Source: CAIWHR01 sp963773195 (GTDB lineage Bacteria; Pseudomonadota; Gammaproteobacteria; Burkholderiales; Casimicrobiaceae). Taken from it: a stretch of 64,000 nt of DNA. Location: positions 62,001 to 126,000 of the forward strand of contig CAVZAE010000015.1 of NCBI GenBank assembly GCA_963773195.1. Reading direction: 5' to 3'. The position numbers were made by a program, and so were the translations under genes. Shown piece by piece: positions 26,038 through 33,778 of this stretch. Under the pieces are notes generated by a model, which worked only from the letters and a program-made list of their open reading frames with translations, had not been told where the DNA came from and searched no databases. The number at the start of each line of letters is the position of its first letter. Position 1 is the first letter of the stretch.

Positions 26038-26632
26038 GGACAACGCCTGCGCAGCCAAATACGCGATCGACGTACCCTGTTTCTTGCGCGTCACTGCAAC
26101 GACGGGCGTGCATCGCCTTGCTGCAAATCATATACCAGTCCCCCGCGACAAAAGGCGAGTACGTGAACCCAAGCGCGAGCGTCGCGACCTGTCAGCTAAC
26201 AGGGACTCTCTTGGGGAACTGAATTGTCATCCACAAAGAACTCGCAGAGCTCGGTGACAGCATCGCCCGGTGCAGGTCCGGCGCATGCCGCCGCGTCTTG
26301 CACACCTTCGTGCGCCGCACCTGCTCGCGGGACCGCCGAGCCGCTATTGCCGTCAAAGTGCGCTCATCTGCCCGGGCCGGGGTGTAAAACCCCTTGTCCG
26401 GAATGGCCTGACGGGAATTGGGCTGGCTGAGCCGCAGATGGAGACGGACCGACGGGACTTTTTGTCCGCGCCCGTCATCCGGCCGGCCGGCCGACCGCCC
26501 GCACTGGGTAGCGACTACAGCGGCGCATTGGCGAATGGCGGGCGTTTCCCCTGCGCGCTATGCTCATTGAATACCAAGCCGTAACTTCCGGCGGCGACCA
26601 GCTCTGCAAGGCGGATGAGGGAGGCTGCAACG
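26038..26632. other. Divergent intergenic region upstream of zinc-ribbon and PAS-GAF genes
   Basis: About 595 bp. The minus-strand motif GGTATATGATT (plus-strand 26117-26127), with a TATGAT -10-like hexamer, could be the promoter of the zinc-ribbon/TAXI operon; its -35 is weak. The plus-strand gene has GGGAGG at about 26619-26624, 8 nt before ATG 26633. Short open frames here show no recognisable product. Confidence 0.35.
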
Positions 26633-27856
26633 ATGATCGGTCTACGCCTGCTCCTGCTGTTTCCTCTCGGGGCATTCGTGCTGTTTTGGGGCGCTTATGC
26701 ATGGGCGATCGGCGACGGAGGGCAATTGGCGCCCGCGGTACTCCTGGGCGTGCTGGCGGCGTTGCTCGCCGTCACTGTGACCAATATGGAGGTCTTCGTT
26801 CTGCGCCCTCTGCGCGCGCTCCTCCGAGCCGCACAGGAATTGACCCACAACCGCTTCTCAGGCCCGCCCGTTAGTGCGCCTCCGGGGGCATTGCGCGAAC
26901 TGGCGGGTGGGATCAATCGACTGCGGGAACAGATGCAGGACTACGAAACGAGATTGGCACAGGAGAAGGCCCGCCATCAAGCGCTGGAGCGGAGTGTGCA
27001 CGATCTGGAGGATCGCTACGCGCTGACGGTGGAGCGCGCCAATGACGGTATCTGGGAGTGGAACGTCGAGAGCGGCGCAGTCGAATTTTCACTGCGCTGG
27101 AGGGGATTGCTTGGCCAGATGGGTGCGCGCCTCGGTCAGATCGAGGATTGGCAAAAGCTACTTCATCCGGAGGAGCACGCAGTTGTCATGCTGTGCCTCG
27201 AGAACCATCTAAAGGGAGCGACGCAGCACTTCGACAAGGAATACAGGCTGCGCCACGGCGATGGAGGTTACCGCTGGGTTCATTCGCGCGGTACCGCAAT
27301 TCGTCATGCCAATGGAAAGCCGTACCGCTTGGTGGTCATGGACAACGACATCCACGGCCGAAAGGAGATCGAGGAAACGCTCATTCAGGCCGCGGAAGGG
27401 CTCTCGTCCGTATCCGGCGACGATTTCTATCAAGCTCTAATGAAAAGCCTGTCTTCGATACTTGGCACTCGCGACAACCTTGTGTGTTATTGCGTCGGCG
27501 ACCCGCCAACGCGGGCGCATACGTTGGCGTACTATTCAAACGGTAAATTCTTCGATAACTTCGAATACGATCTGGCGGGCACCTCCTGCGGGGCTGTCAT
27601 CGAGGGCAAGGAAATCGTTTACGCGCCGACCGGGGTTTGCGACGTCTGGCCGCTGGAGAAGGAATTCGACCGCGACAGCTACATCGGCGTGCCGATGTTC
27701 GATTCAAGCGGCAAGATCATCGGCCACTTCGCATGCATGGATGGCAAAGCCATGCGACAGGATTTGCCGCATCTCGCGTTGTTCAGAATCTTCTCGGTGA
27801 GGGCAGCTGCCGAGCTGGAGCGCATGTTGCTGCAGAAGAAGCTCGAAGCCGGGTGA
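26633..27856 (+). CDS. Membrane PAS-GAF sensor protein without output domain
   Basis: A 407-residue protein. Two hydrophobic segments at about residues 3-50 (LRLLLLFPLGAFVLFWGAYA and a second ending VTVTNMEVF) are followed by a HAMP-like linker (LRPLRALLRAAQELTHNRF) and a coiled coil. Next comes a PAS domain with PAC (YALTVERANDGIWEWNVESG to LVVMDNDIHGRKEIEE), then a GAF-like domain (ALMKSLSSILGTRDNLVCYC to the end). There is no histidine kinase, GGDEF, EAL or other output, so it must signal through a partner or be a degraded kinase. Start 26633 is set by GGGAGG 8 nt upstream. It is convergent with the histidine kinase gene, 29 bp away. Confidence 0.8.
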   Translation: MIGLRLLLLFPLGAFVLFWGAYAWAIGDGGQLAPAVLLGVLAALLAVTVTNMEVFVLRPLRALLRAAQELTHNRFSGPPVSAPPGALRELAGGINRLREQMQDYETRLAQEKARHQALERSVHDLEDRYALTVERANDGIWEWNVESGAVEFSLRWRGLLGQMGARLGQIEDWQKLLHPEEHAVVMLCLENHLKGATQHFDKEYRLRHGDGGYRWVHSRGTAIRHANGKPYRLVVMDNDIHGRKEIEETLIQAAEGLSSVSGDDFYQALMKSLSSILGTRDNLVCYCVGDPPTRAHTLAYYSNGKFFDNFEYDLAGTSCGAVIEGKEIVYAPTGVCDVWPLEKEFDRDSYIGVPMFDSSGKIIGHFACMDGKAMRQDLPHLALFRIFSVRAAAELERMLLQKKLEAG

Positions 27857-27885
27857 CACGCCGCAAGGTGCGCCGCGCGGCCGGG

Positions 27886-28983
27886 CTACCGTCGCGCTTC
27901 ATCCGCGGTAATTGTCGCCGGCTGGTCGGCGGACAGCGGTAGATCAAAGCTGAACGCGCTCCCACGGTCCGGAACGCTCTCCACCTGGATCTTGCCTCCA
28001 TGCAGTTCGACGATGTGCCGGCTAATAGCGAGCCCCAACCCGGTGCTCCCGGCATCGCTCGCCTCGCCGCGATTCACGCGGTAGTACCGGTCGAAAATGC
28101 CCTTCAGCTGATCGCTCGGAATGCCGCGACCGGTGTCGACGACACGTACAGCTACGCGCGCCTCGTCAATCGGCGCGACTGTTACCTGGATGACACCGCC
28201 GGCCGCGGTGTGACGCATGGCATTCTCGATAAGGTTCTCCAGCACGCTTTCGATCATGCCGATGTCCGCATGCACTTGCTCATGCTGAATGGCAAGCTCG
28301 CTTGACAACCGCAGGCTCCGCTTATCGGCTGCGAGCTGGAATTTCTGTACCACGTCCTGGACCAGCTCGGCGACGGGAAAGTATTCGCACTGGGGCTTGA
28401 GTTCGCGCGCTTCGAGCTTGGTCAGCTGGAACAGATCGCGAATCAATCTGCCCAGGCGCTCGCTGTGCTTGGCAGCGACTTCGAGATAGCCGCGCTCTTC
28501 CTCCGGCGAAAGGGTCCCTCGCTTCAACAGAAGGGTTTCCAGGTAGCCCTGCATCGATGCCAGGGGCGTACGCAGATCGTGGGACACGTTGGCGAGCAGT
28601 TCGCGCCGCCTCACATCGGTCTGCCCGAGCAGGTCCAGCTGCTCCGCGATGCGTTCCGACATTTCCTGTACCGCAGCACCCAACCGATCGATGTCGTCTC
28701 CCCTCGGATTGGCTGACGTCAAGTGAATTGGCTTGGTGAAACCGCTGTCGCGAAAACTGTCCACGGCAACGGCGAGCGCACGCAGACGTCGGGTCAGAAA
28801 GCTAAAGACCAGCAGCGCCGCCAGCAACGCGAATACGACCACGCCGATCCCCAGATCCGTCGCGAGCTCCAGCAGGCGCTGTCCCTCGAACATCCTCTCG
28901 GTCGCCAGAATGAAGCCGACACCAAGAGCAAAGAACACGATGGCCTGGGCGCCTGTCAGCTTGGCCGAGAGGGTCTTGAACAT
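27886..28983 (-). CDS. Sensor histidine kinase (EnvZ/PhoR class)
   Basis: A 365-residue kinase. Two membrane segments (AQAIVFFALGVGFILATE, about 12-29, and LGIGVVVFALLAALLVFSFL, about 44-63) enclose a very short periplasmic loop of some 15 residues, so it probably senses the membrane or a partner. A HAMP linker follows. The phospho-acceptor is His135 in SHDLRTPLASMQG, then the N box ENLIENAMRHT, G1 DTGRGIPSDQ and G2 GSTGLGLAIS. Start 28983 (MFKTLSAKLTG) follows the response regulator stop by 1 nt, a tight two-gene operon. Confidence 0.92.
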   Translation of the reverse strand: MFKTLSAKLTGAQAIVFFALGVGFILATERMFEGQRLLELATDLGIGVVVFALLAALLVFSFLTRRLRALAVAVDSFRDSGFTKPIHLTSANPRGDDIDRLGAAVQEMSERIAEQLDLLGQTDVRRRELLANVSHDLRTPLASMQGYLETLLLKRGTLSPEEERGYLEVAAKHSERLGRLIRDLFQLTKLEARELKPQCEYFPVAELVQDVVQKFQLAADKRSLRLSSELAIQHEQVHADIGMIESVLENLIENAMRHTAAGGVIQVTVAPIDEARVAVRVVDTGRGIPSDQLKGIFDRYYRVNRGEASDAGSTGLGLAISRHIVELHGGKIQVESVPDRGSAFSFDLPLSADQPATITADEARR

Positions 28984-28984
28984 C

Positions 28985-29686
28985 TCAGCCTCTTTCGCGG
29001 AATTTGTAACCAACGCCCCAAACAGTCTCGATGAACTCCGGCTCATTCGGATTGCTCTCGATCTTTGTACGGAGGCGGTTGATGTGCGAATTGACGGTGT
29101 GCTCATACCCACTGTGCGAATAGCCCCAAACGCTGTCGAGTAGCTGCGCCCGGGAAAAAACCCGGCCCGGGTGACGCGCGAAATGCACCAGCAGGTCGAA
29201 CTCCTTCGCCGTCAGCTCTACGGGCTTTCCGTCCAGGCGTACCGAGCGCTTCTCGACGTCGATGTGCAGGTCGCCGGACCTGATCACGACGGTCGCGCTG
29301 TCCTGCCCCTTGGACAAGCTGTCCACACGACGAAAAATCGCCTTGATCCGGGCAACCAACTCGAGCACGCTGAAAGGCTTGGTCAGGTAGTCATCCGCTC
29401 CCATTTCCAGACCGAGCACGCGGTCAAGTTCGCTTGATTTCGACGTCAGCATCAGTACCGGCGTGTAGCGATCCTGGCCGCGGATGCGTTGACAGATTTC
29501 CAGCCCGCCCATCCCCGGCAGCATGAGGTCGAGAATGAGCAAGTCGTACTTCTTCGACTGCGCCTCGGCCAGTCCTTCTACGCCATCGCTCGCTCGTTTC
29601 ACCTCGCACGAGAGCTCCAGCAGCTGCAGCTCAATGAGCTTGGCGATGTCTTTGTCGTCTTCGATGACAAGTACCTGACGGGTCAT
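28985..29686 (-). CDS. OmpR-family response regulator
   Basis: A 233-residue regulator. The receiver domain has the acidic pair in VIEDDKD, the phospho-acceptor Asp53 in ILDLMLPGMGG, and the conserved Lys in DYLTKPFSV. The C-terminal winged helix (about residues 130-230) includes ELTAKEFDLLVHFARHPGRV, RAQLLDSVWGY and HINRLRTKIE, and ends VWGVGYKFRERG. It is the first gene of the operon, encoded with the kinase. Targets are not evident; the small acidic protein gene lies divergent to it. Confidence 0.93.
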   Translation of the reverse strand: MTRQVLVIEDDKDIAKLIELQLLELSCEVKRASDGVEGLAEAQSKKYDLLILDLMLPGMGGLEICQRIRGQDRYTPVLMLTSKSSELDRVLGLEMGADDYLTKPFSVLELVARIKAIFRRVDSLSKGQDSATVVIRSGDLHIDVEKRSVRLDGKPVELTAKEFDLLVHFARHPGRVFSRAQLLDSVWGYSHSGYEHTVNSHINRLRTKIESNPNEPEFIETVWGVGYKFRERG

Positions 29687-30004
29687 GCGTCACCATTGGT
29701 TTTGGCCCGGCTGGCTCACATCTCGAGCGTGTGGGTCCCAGTCGGAGCAAAGGAGGCTTCGGAGATTTGAGATCACGTCGGCGTCAACTGATTCCGGGAT
29801 GCCGAGGTGGGCCTCGTCACGCAACTACGATTCTAGACCAATGCCTCGGTGACCGGCCGCATGACCCACCTTACGGATCTGAGCGGGCCGGCCCAGGGTT
29901 CCGACGCAGCGAACTTGTGATAAATCGTTTAGCCCCCTGTGATGAATCCGTGATTTTGACCCTCCACAATACCGATCATGACGTCGTTCACCGAGGAGAC
30001 TTTC
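29687..30004. other. Divergent intergenic region at the two-component operon
   Basis: 318 bp between the response regulator start and the small acidic protein start. A GAGGAG ribosome site is at about 29994-29999. A TTGACC hexamer occurs at 29956-29961 but no good -10 is spaced 16-18 bp from it. Autoregulation by the OmpR-type protein would be expected here but I see no clear direct repeat. Confidence 0.3.
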
Positions 30005-30193
30005 ATGATCAGCATTGCCGAGTACCACCCCCCCGTCAGCCACGTCGCCGAGCATCAGGCGTTTCGCGTACTTGGAGACCTTTCCGACAGCTGCGTTGAC
30101 GACGATTTCGACGACGACGCGGCCGAGGTTCGCCGGATGATCGAATTGAGCGGAATGATCGGCCTGGAGTGCGGATTGCTCGGAGGCGAGTAG
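30005..30193 (+). CDS. Small acidic protein of unknown function
   Basis: A 62-residue acidic protein (the central DDDFDDDAAE run stands out) with no membrane segment. The start is supported by GAGGAG 6-8 nt upstream of ATG 30005. It is not a family I recognise. Its place between a two-component operon (divergent) and an ECF sigma operon (convergent) suggests a regulated stress or signalling role, but this is only context. It could also be a non-functional open frame, though the ribosome site argues for translation. Confidence 0.5.
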   Translation: MISIAEYHPPVSHVAEHQAFRVLGDLSDSCVDDDFDDDAAEVRRMIELSGMIGLECGLLGGE

Positions 30194-30347
30194 ATCCTGC
30201 TGCATGACTGGGCACCGAGCCCTGTCAGCCGCGGTGCGGATGCATTCCCGGCAAATGCATTTGCCGTAGTGGGACGAATAGTGCGGGAGCGGCTGGTAAC
30301 GCGTTGGCCTAGATTGACTTGCTGGTTGATGTACGCAGGGTTATCAC

Positions 30348-31166
30348 TCAACGCATACACTGCGGAAGCCGATTCGGCTCTTGGTTGCGGGTTACCCGGT
30401 CCATGAGTCGCGCCGCGACACCCAACAGCTCGTCCAGCCAATCCTCTCGTCGTCCAGTGGCCAAGTCGATGCAGACGAGCCGACGGAAGGCACAGAACGA
30501 GCCCACGTCATGGTCAGAGTTGATCAATACGCCACCCATGATGACGACGTATCGACACGGAAACTCCGTTCGCGAGGCGAGGACGTCGATCCTCTTCTCG
30601 ATGGCGGAGTACATGATTTCGGTGGATTCATCCATCGCACAGCGCGCGCCAGCGATACGGTCGCGATGCGCGAGCAACAGCTGCTCGATGGTGTTCTGCT
30701 GGTAGTCGAGTTCGGTGACCTCTCCAGGCACGACTCGGCCGCTCGATATCTTGTCGACCGCCGCGCGGATCGCACCGCAGCACGCCGATCGATGCGCCTG
30801 ACCCGGTCTGAGGATGACTCCCGTCTCCCCTTCCTTCGAGACCCCGATGTGCGGTCCGTGGAACACGAAGACCGCTCCGTCCACGGGCACATGGTGCGCG
30901 AATGCGCGCATCCCTGTGAGACCTGCGAAGGGGAAGCCGTCAAGTCCGCCCAGCTTGAATGGCCCAAGCATTTCATAGGCGCGCTCCGGATATTCGATGG
31001 TGTTCAAGTCATCGCTGCAAATGCTGTCCGCGAGCATGATCTTGCGTGGCTCGATGCCCAGACGCCGCTGCATCAGGTCCAGAAACGCGTCCACCGTGTC
31101 GCTCGTACTAAGCGCGTTTGGATAACGGCTACGGATGATTTCGAGTGGCGCATGGCAATCGGTCAT
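30348..31166 (-). CDS. LCIB/C-like beta-carbonic anhydrase homologue
   Basis: A 272-residue soluble protein resembling the limiting-CO2-inducible protein B/C family. The N terminus has RYPNALSTSDTVDAFLDLM. Candidate zinc ligands are Cys50 (SICSDDLN), a histidine at 91/92 (AFAHHVPVDG) and Cys129 or Cys130 (HRSACCGAIRAA). FHGPHIGVSKEGETGVILRPGQ between them is typical of the family. Some LCIB-type proteins hydrate CO2, while others are inactive. The residue four after Cys50 is leucine, so an arginine seen in active relatives may be missing. It is the last gene of an operon with an ECF sigma factor and a papain-fold protein, 98 nt after the latter. Confidence 0.65.
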   Translation of the reverse strand: MTDCHAPLEIIRSRYPNALSTSDTVDAFLDLMQRRLGIEPRKIMLADSICSDDLNTIEYPERAYEMLGPFKLGGLDGFPFAGLTGMRAFAHHVPVDGAVFVFHGPHIGVSKEGETGVILRPGQAHRSACCGAIRAAVDKISSGRVVPGEVTELDYQQNTIEQLLLAHRDRIAGARCAMDESTEIMYSAIEKRIDVLASRTEFPCRYVVIMGGVLINSDHDVGSFCAFRRLVCIDLATGRREDWLDELLGVAARLMDRVTRNQEPNRLPQCMR

Positions 31167-31264
31167 TCGATCCTTCGCTTTCCCGGAGAACGATTCGTTC
31201 ACACCCGCGCGAGACTGGGCGTCATTCCCGCCGCAGGCTGCGGATCGGCCACCGACGCTCCCAC

Positions 31265-32035
31265 TCAATCGGCCCATCGGAGCTGCGTGTAATCGAAGTC
31301 GCCGACCGGCAGTGGCTTGACGACCGCGAAGTACGGCGAGACATCGAAGTCGCGGGGCGCAAACATGCTGAAATGACCTGCCTTCCACGTTTCCTCGACA
31401 CAATCGTCGTTGCGGTCCGGCGACACATCGGGACACGGCCGCAGCAGGCGCGTGGGAAGTATCGGGTAACGCACGCTCTGAAATGCCTGGGCGATCAGAG
31501 TCGAGCAGATCGTCCGTGTGGGCTCCCCGCTTCCGAGAGCACGCAGTCCGTTTCCCAAGCTCGCCGCGTCCGATGTTCGCGAAAGCCGATCGCGCGCGAG
31601 ATCGATGACATTCTTGAGATCGTAGCCGTGGCCCACGCGTTGAAGCGCATGTGCGACGACCCGTTCGCGATCCGCCGGACGCAGCCCGATCGGGCGGCAA
31701 ATGCGGGTGTGGAAATTCACGTATTTGGACAGAGGAGACAGGATGACGCCTTGCGCCAGTTCGGCCTCGACGAGAACCGGTGGATCGTCGCTCGGCGCGC
31801 CGGGTTGCGGGCCGACATAGATCGCAACGTGCGACCAGGTGGATTGGGTGATGTACTTGATTACCGAGCTGATCCGCAGATTGCCTTCGACGAGTAGCAC
31901 GTCTCCCGGTTGCAGGAGCGCCGCCAATTGATCCAACGAGCACGCGGCAGGAGCCTCGAATCCCTTGATCGGCCGACTCAAATAATCGGCACACCAGCTG
32001 CTCAATAGATCACGCAATCGTCTCAATGCTTGCAT
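31265..32035 (-). CDS. Permuted papain-fold (YiiX/NlpC-P60-like) hydrolase
   Basis: A 256-residue protein of the circularly permuted NlpC/P60 type (YiiX/YaeF-like). The catalytic histidine is probably His69 in STWSHVAIYVG, preceded by LLQPGDVLLVEGNLRISSVI, the characteristic entry motif. The nucleophile is probably Cys177 in TRTICSTLIAQAF. No signal peptide or membrane segment is obvious, so it may be cytoplasmic. Such proteins act as amidases or thioesterases on lipids or peptides; the substrate is unknown. It sits between the sigma factor gene (37 nt upstream) and the LCIB-like gene. Confidence 0.75.
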   Translation of the reverse strand: MQALRRLRDLLSSWCADYLSRPIKGFEAPAACSLDQLAALLQPGDVLLVEGNLRISSVIKYITQSTWSHVAIYVGPQPGAPSDDPPVLVEAELAQGVILSPLSKYVNFHTRICRPIGLRPADRERVVAHALQRVGHGYDLKNVIDLARDRLSRTSDAASLGNGLRALGSGEPTRTICSTLIAQAFQSVRYPILPTRLLRPCPDVSPDRNDDCVEETWKAGHFSMFAPRDFDVSPYFAVVKPLPVGDFDYTQLRWAD

Positions 32036-32072
32036 GGGGCACCTCCAGCCGCGGCTGAGGCCAGTTGGCGGG

Positions 32073-32801
32073 TCACACGGGCTGCATTTGCAGCTGGCCG
32101 TGTGTCGCTGGGCGCCGGGTCTCACGGCAGCGCGAAGGGTCCGGTCCAGTCTTGAGTCCGGCCGCGATCCGCAACTGGGGTCGATTACCTGGCGTTGGTG
32201 CGCCGGAGGTCCTGCGTTCCTCGTTCAGAAACCAGCGCTCCTCGATCGACCGCCTCAAGCTCATGCGGGCGCGGTGAAGCATCACCCAGCAGTTGGATTC
32301 CGATACACCCAACTGCTCGCAGATCTCATCCGTGGTCAAGCCTTCGACCTCGCGGAGGTAGAAGGCGCGGGCCGTGGCCACAGGTAGAGCGGCGAGGCAG
32401 CTGTCCAGCAGTTCGCGAAACCTGTCGTTGGTCAGGCACTGTTCAGGGTCCGCCCACGTCGACGGCGGCGTAACCCAGCCGCCGGCGGAGTCGAACAGCG
32501 TATCGGCGGTGTCGTCGTAGTCGTCGTCCGTGGCAACGTGGTGGGCTGCGCTTCGACGAAGCGGATCGCGCGCCTCGCGCCGCTGCCAGTCGACGATCTT
32601 GTGCTTGAGAATGCCGGTCAACCAGGTTCTCAACGCCGATTCGCCTCTGAACATCGCCTGCCCCTGGAGGGCGGCCATCAGCGTGTCCTGAACGACCTCC
32701 TCGGCTATTTCCGTTCTGCGCAATTTCGAAACGGCATACCGGTAAAGGTAGGAGCGGTGCAATGCGACCGCCTGGGCTTGCCCTTGAACCAAACTCGTCA
32801 T
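32073..32801 (-). CDS. ECF-type RNA polymerase sigma factor
   Basis: A 242-residue sigma factor. Region 2 (HRSYLYRYAVSKLRRTEIAEEVVQDTLMAALQG, split here as residues 15-47) ends in the ALRTWLTGILKHKIVDWQRR core helix. Region 4 has FYLREVEGLTTDEICEQLGV and SESNCWVMLHRARMSLRRSI. It resembles the group with the ILKHKI motif that usually has a small zinc-binding anti-sigma gene next to it; none is present here. About 45 extra residues follow IEERWF. The start 32801 has GGGGAGG 5 nt upstream. It leads an operon with the papain-fold and LCIB-like genes, which are probably in its regulon. Confidence 0.88.
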   Translation of the reverse strand: MTSLVQGQAQAVALHRSYLYRYAVSKLRRTEIAEEVVQDTLMAALQGQAMFRGESALRTWLTGILKHKIVDWQRREARDPLRRSAAHHVATDDDYDDTADTLFDSAGGWVTPPSTWADPEQCLTNDRFRELLDSCLAALPVATARAFYLREVEGLTTDEICEQLGVSESNCWVMLHRARMSLRRSIEERWFLNEERRTSGAPTPGNRPQLRIAAGLKTGPDPSRCRETRRPATHGQLQMQPV

Positions 32802-33129
32802 AGTCGCCTCCCCGATGTGGACCGATCCGCCGGGGGCGAGCCCTGAGGCCCGCTTGCCCTTGGGAGGCAACTTCTGACCCCCCGCACACCCACATTCTTG
32901 CTGGGAGTTCTCACGCAAATCTCACGGAGTCTTCAATTGTTTCTAAATTCGAAGGGGCAGTTGCTCCGAACCGAAAGGTTGTCTGCGGAAGAACGGCATG
33001 GGTCCGTTCGAATACGCCACTCTTTGCAAGGAGCGCGTTCCGCTCGGCTGTAAGCAATGGCATACCAGCGCGACAGACTCGACGTCCGCAGGAGATCATG
33101 CGGCCATACTTCACGAGGAGATCATTGTC
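32802..33129. other. Divergent intergenic region between sigma operon and cupin
   Basis: 328 bp that should hold promoters for the ECF sigma operon (minus) and the cupin gene (plus). If the sigma factor regulates itself its promoter is here, but the ECF consensus is unknown to me for this group. A ribosome site ACGAGGAG precedes the cupin start. No RNA gene or long inverted repeat seen. Confidence 0.35.
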
Positions 33130-33627
33130 ATGCGCAACGAACACAAGGTACTCAAACGTGCACTTTCCGCCGCGGCTATCGCCGGCGTGTTTTCCCTGGC
33201 TGCGGTCGCGGCGAACGCCGGTGAGTGCCCTGCGGACAAACGCGTTCCCGATGGCAAGGGACAGCAGATGAGCACGGCAGCTGCCAAGGGGGTCAAGGAC
33301 GTCGTGCGTTCGACCACCGATCTGTCGAAAGAGCCCGCCGCGATCAATGGTCGCCTGTTCCGCTTTCGCCAGCTCGATATCGAGCCGGGCGGGGTCGTCC
33401 CTTGGCACAGCCACGGCAACCGACCGGCGATGATCTACATCGTCTCCGGCGAGGTCATCGAGTATGCGAGCAACTGCGCGGTGCCGATCGTCCACAAAAC
33501 GGGGGATGTCGCACCGGAAAAGAACGGAACGCAGCACTGGTGGCAGAACACTACCGGTGCTCCGGCGGTGCTCATCTCGGTCGATCTGTTCCCCGTGGAA
33601 GTGATGAAGGATGATCACATGATGTGA
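33130..33627 (+). CDS. Secreted cupin-domain protein
   Basis: A 165-residue protein with a signal peptide (residues 1-28; RALSAAAIAGVFSLAAVAANA). The mature part is a single cupin barrel. Motif 1 is WHSHGNRPAMIYIVSGEVIEY, with two histidines that could bind a metal, and motif 2 is APEKNGTQHWWQNTTGAPA. Function is not predictable beyond a small periplasmic metalloprotein. Start 33130 follows GAGGAG by about 9 nt. It is divergent from the ECF sigma operon and ends at a strong hairpin. Confidence 0.8.
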   Translation: MRNEHKVLKRALSAAAIAGVFSLAAVAANAGECPADKRVPDGKGQQMSTAAAKGVKDVVRSTTDLSKEPAAINGRLFRFRQLDIEPGGVVPWHSHGNRPAMIYIVSGEVIEYASNCAVPIVHKTGDVAPEKNGTQHWWQNTTGAPAVLISVDLFPVEVMKDDHMM

Positions 33628-33662
33628 CCGCGTGCTTCGCCGTCATCGACGATAGTCATTTC

Positions 33663-33692
33663 GGGTGCGCCGGCGTAGTTGCCGGTGCACCC
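33663..33692. terminator. Bidirectional hairpin terminator candidate
   Basis: A 12-bp stem (GGGTGCGCCGGC with GCCGGTGCACCC, one G-T wobble) closes a 6-nt loop GTAGTT. It lies 36 bp after the cupin stop and 87 bp before the stop of the convergent flavin reductase gene. The following T-run (GTTTCG) is short, so termination may be weak or mainly mRNA-protecting. Confidence 0.55.
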
Positions 33693-33778
33693 GTTTCGCG
33701 CACTCGATTGGTCGTTTATTCAGCGCAGATCGCGCATCCCTCGCCATCGCGCGGGATTTTGCTGACGCCTTGTGGACT

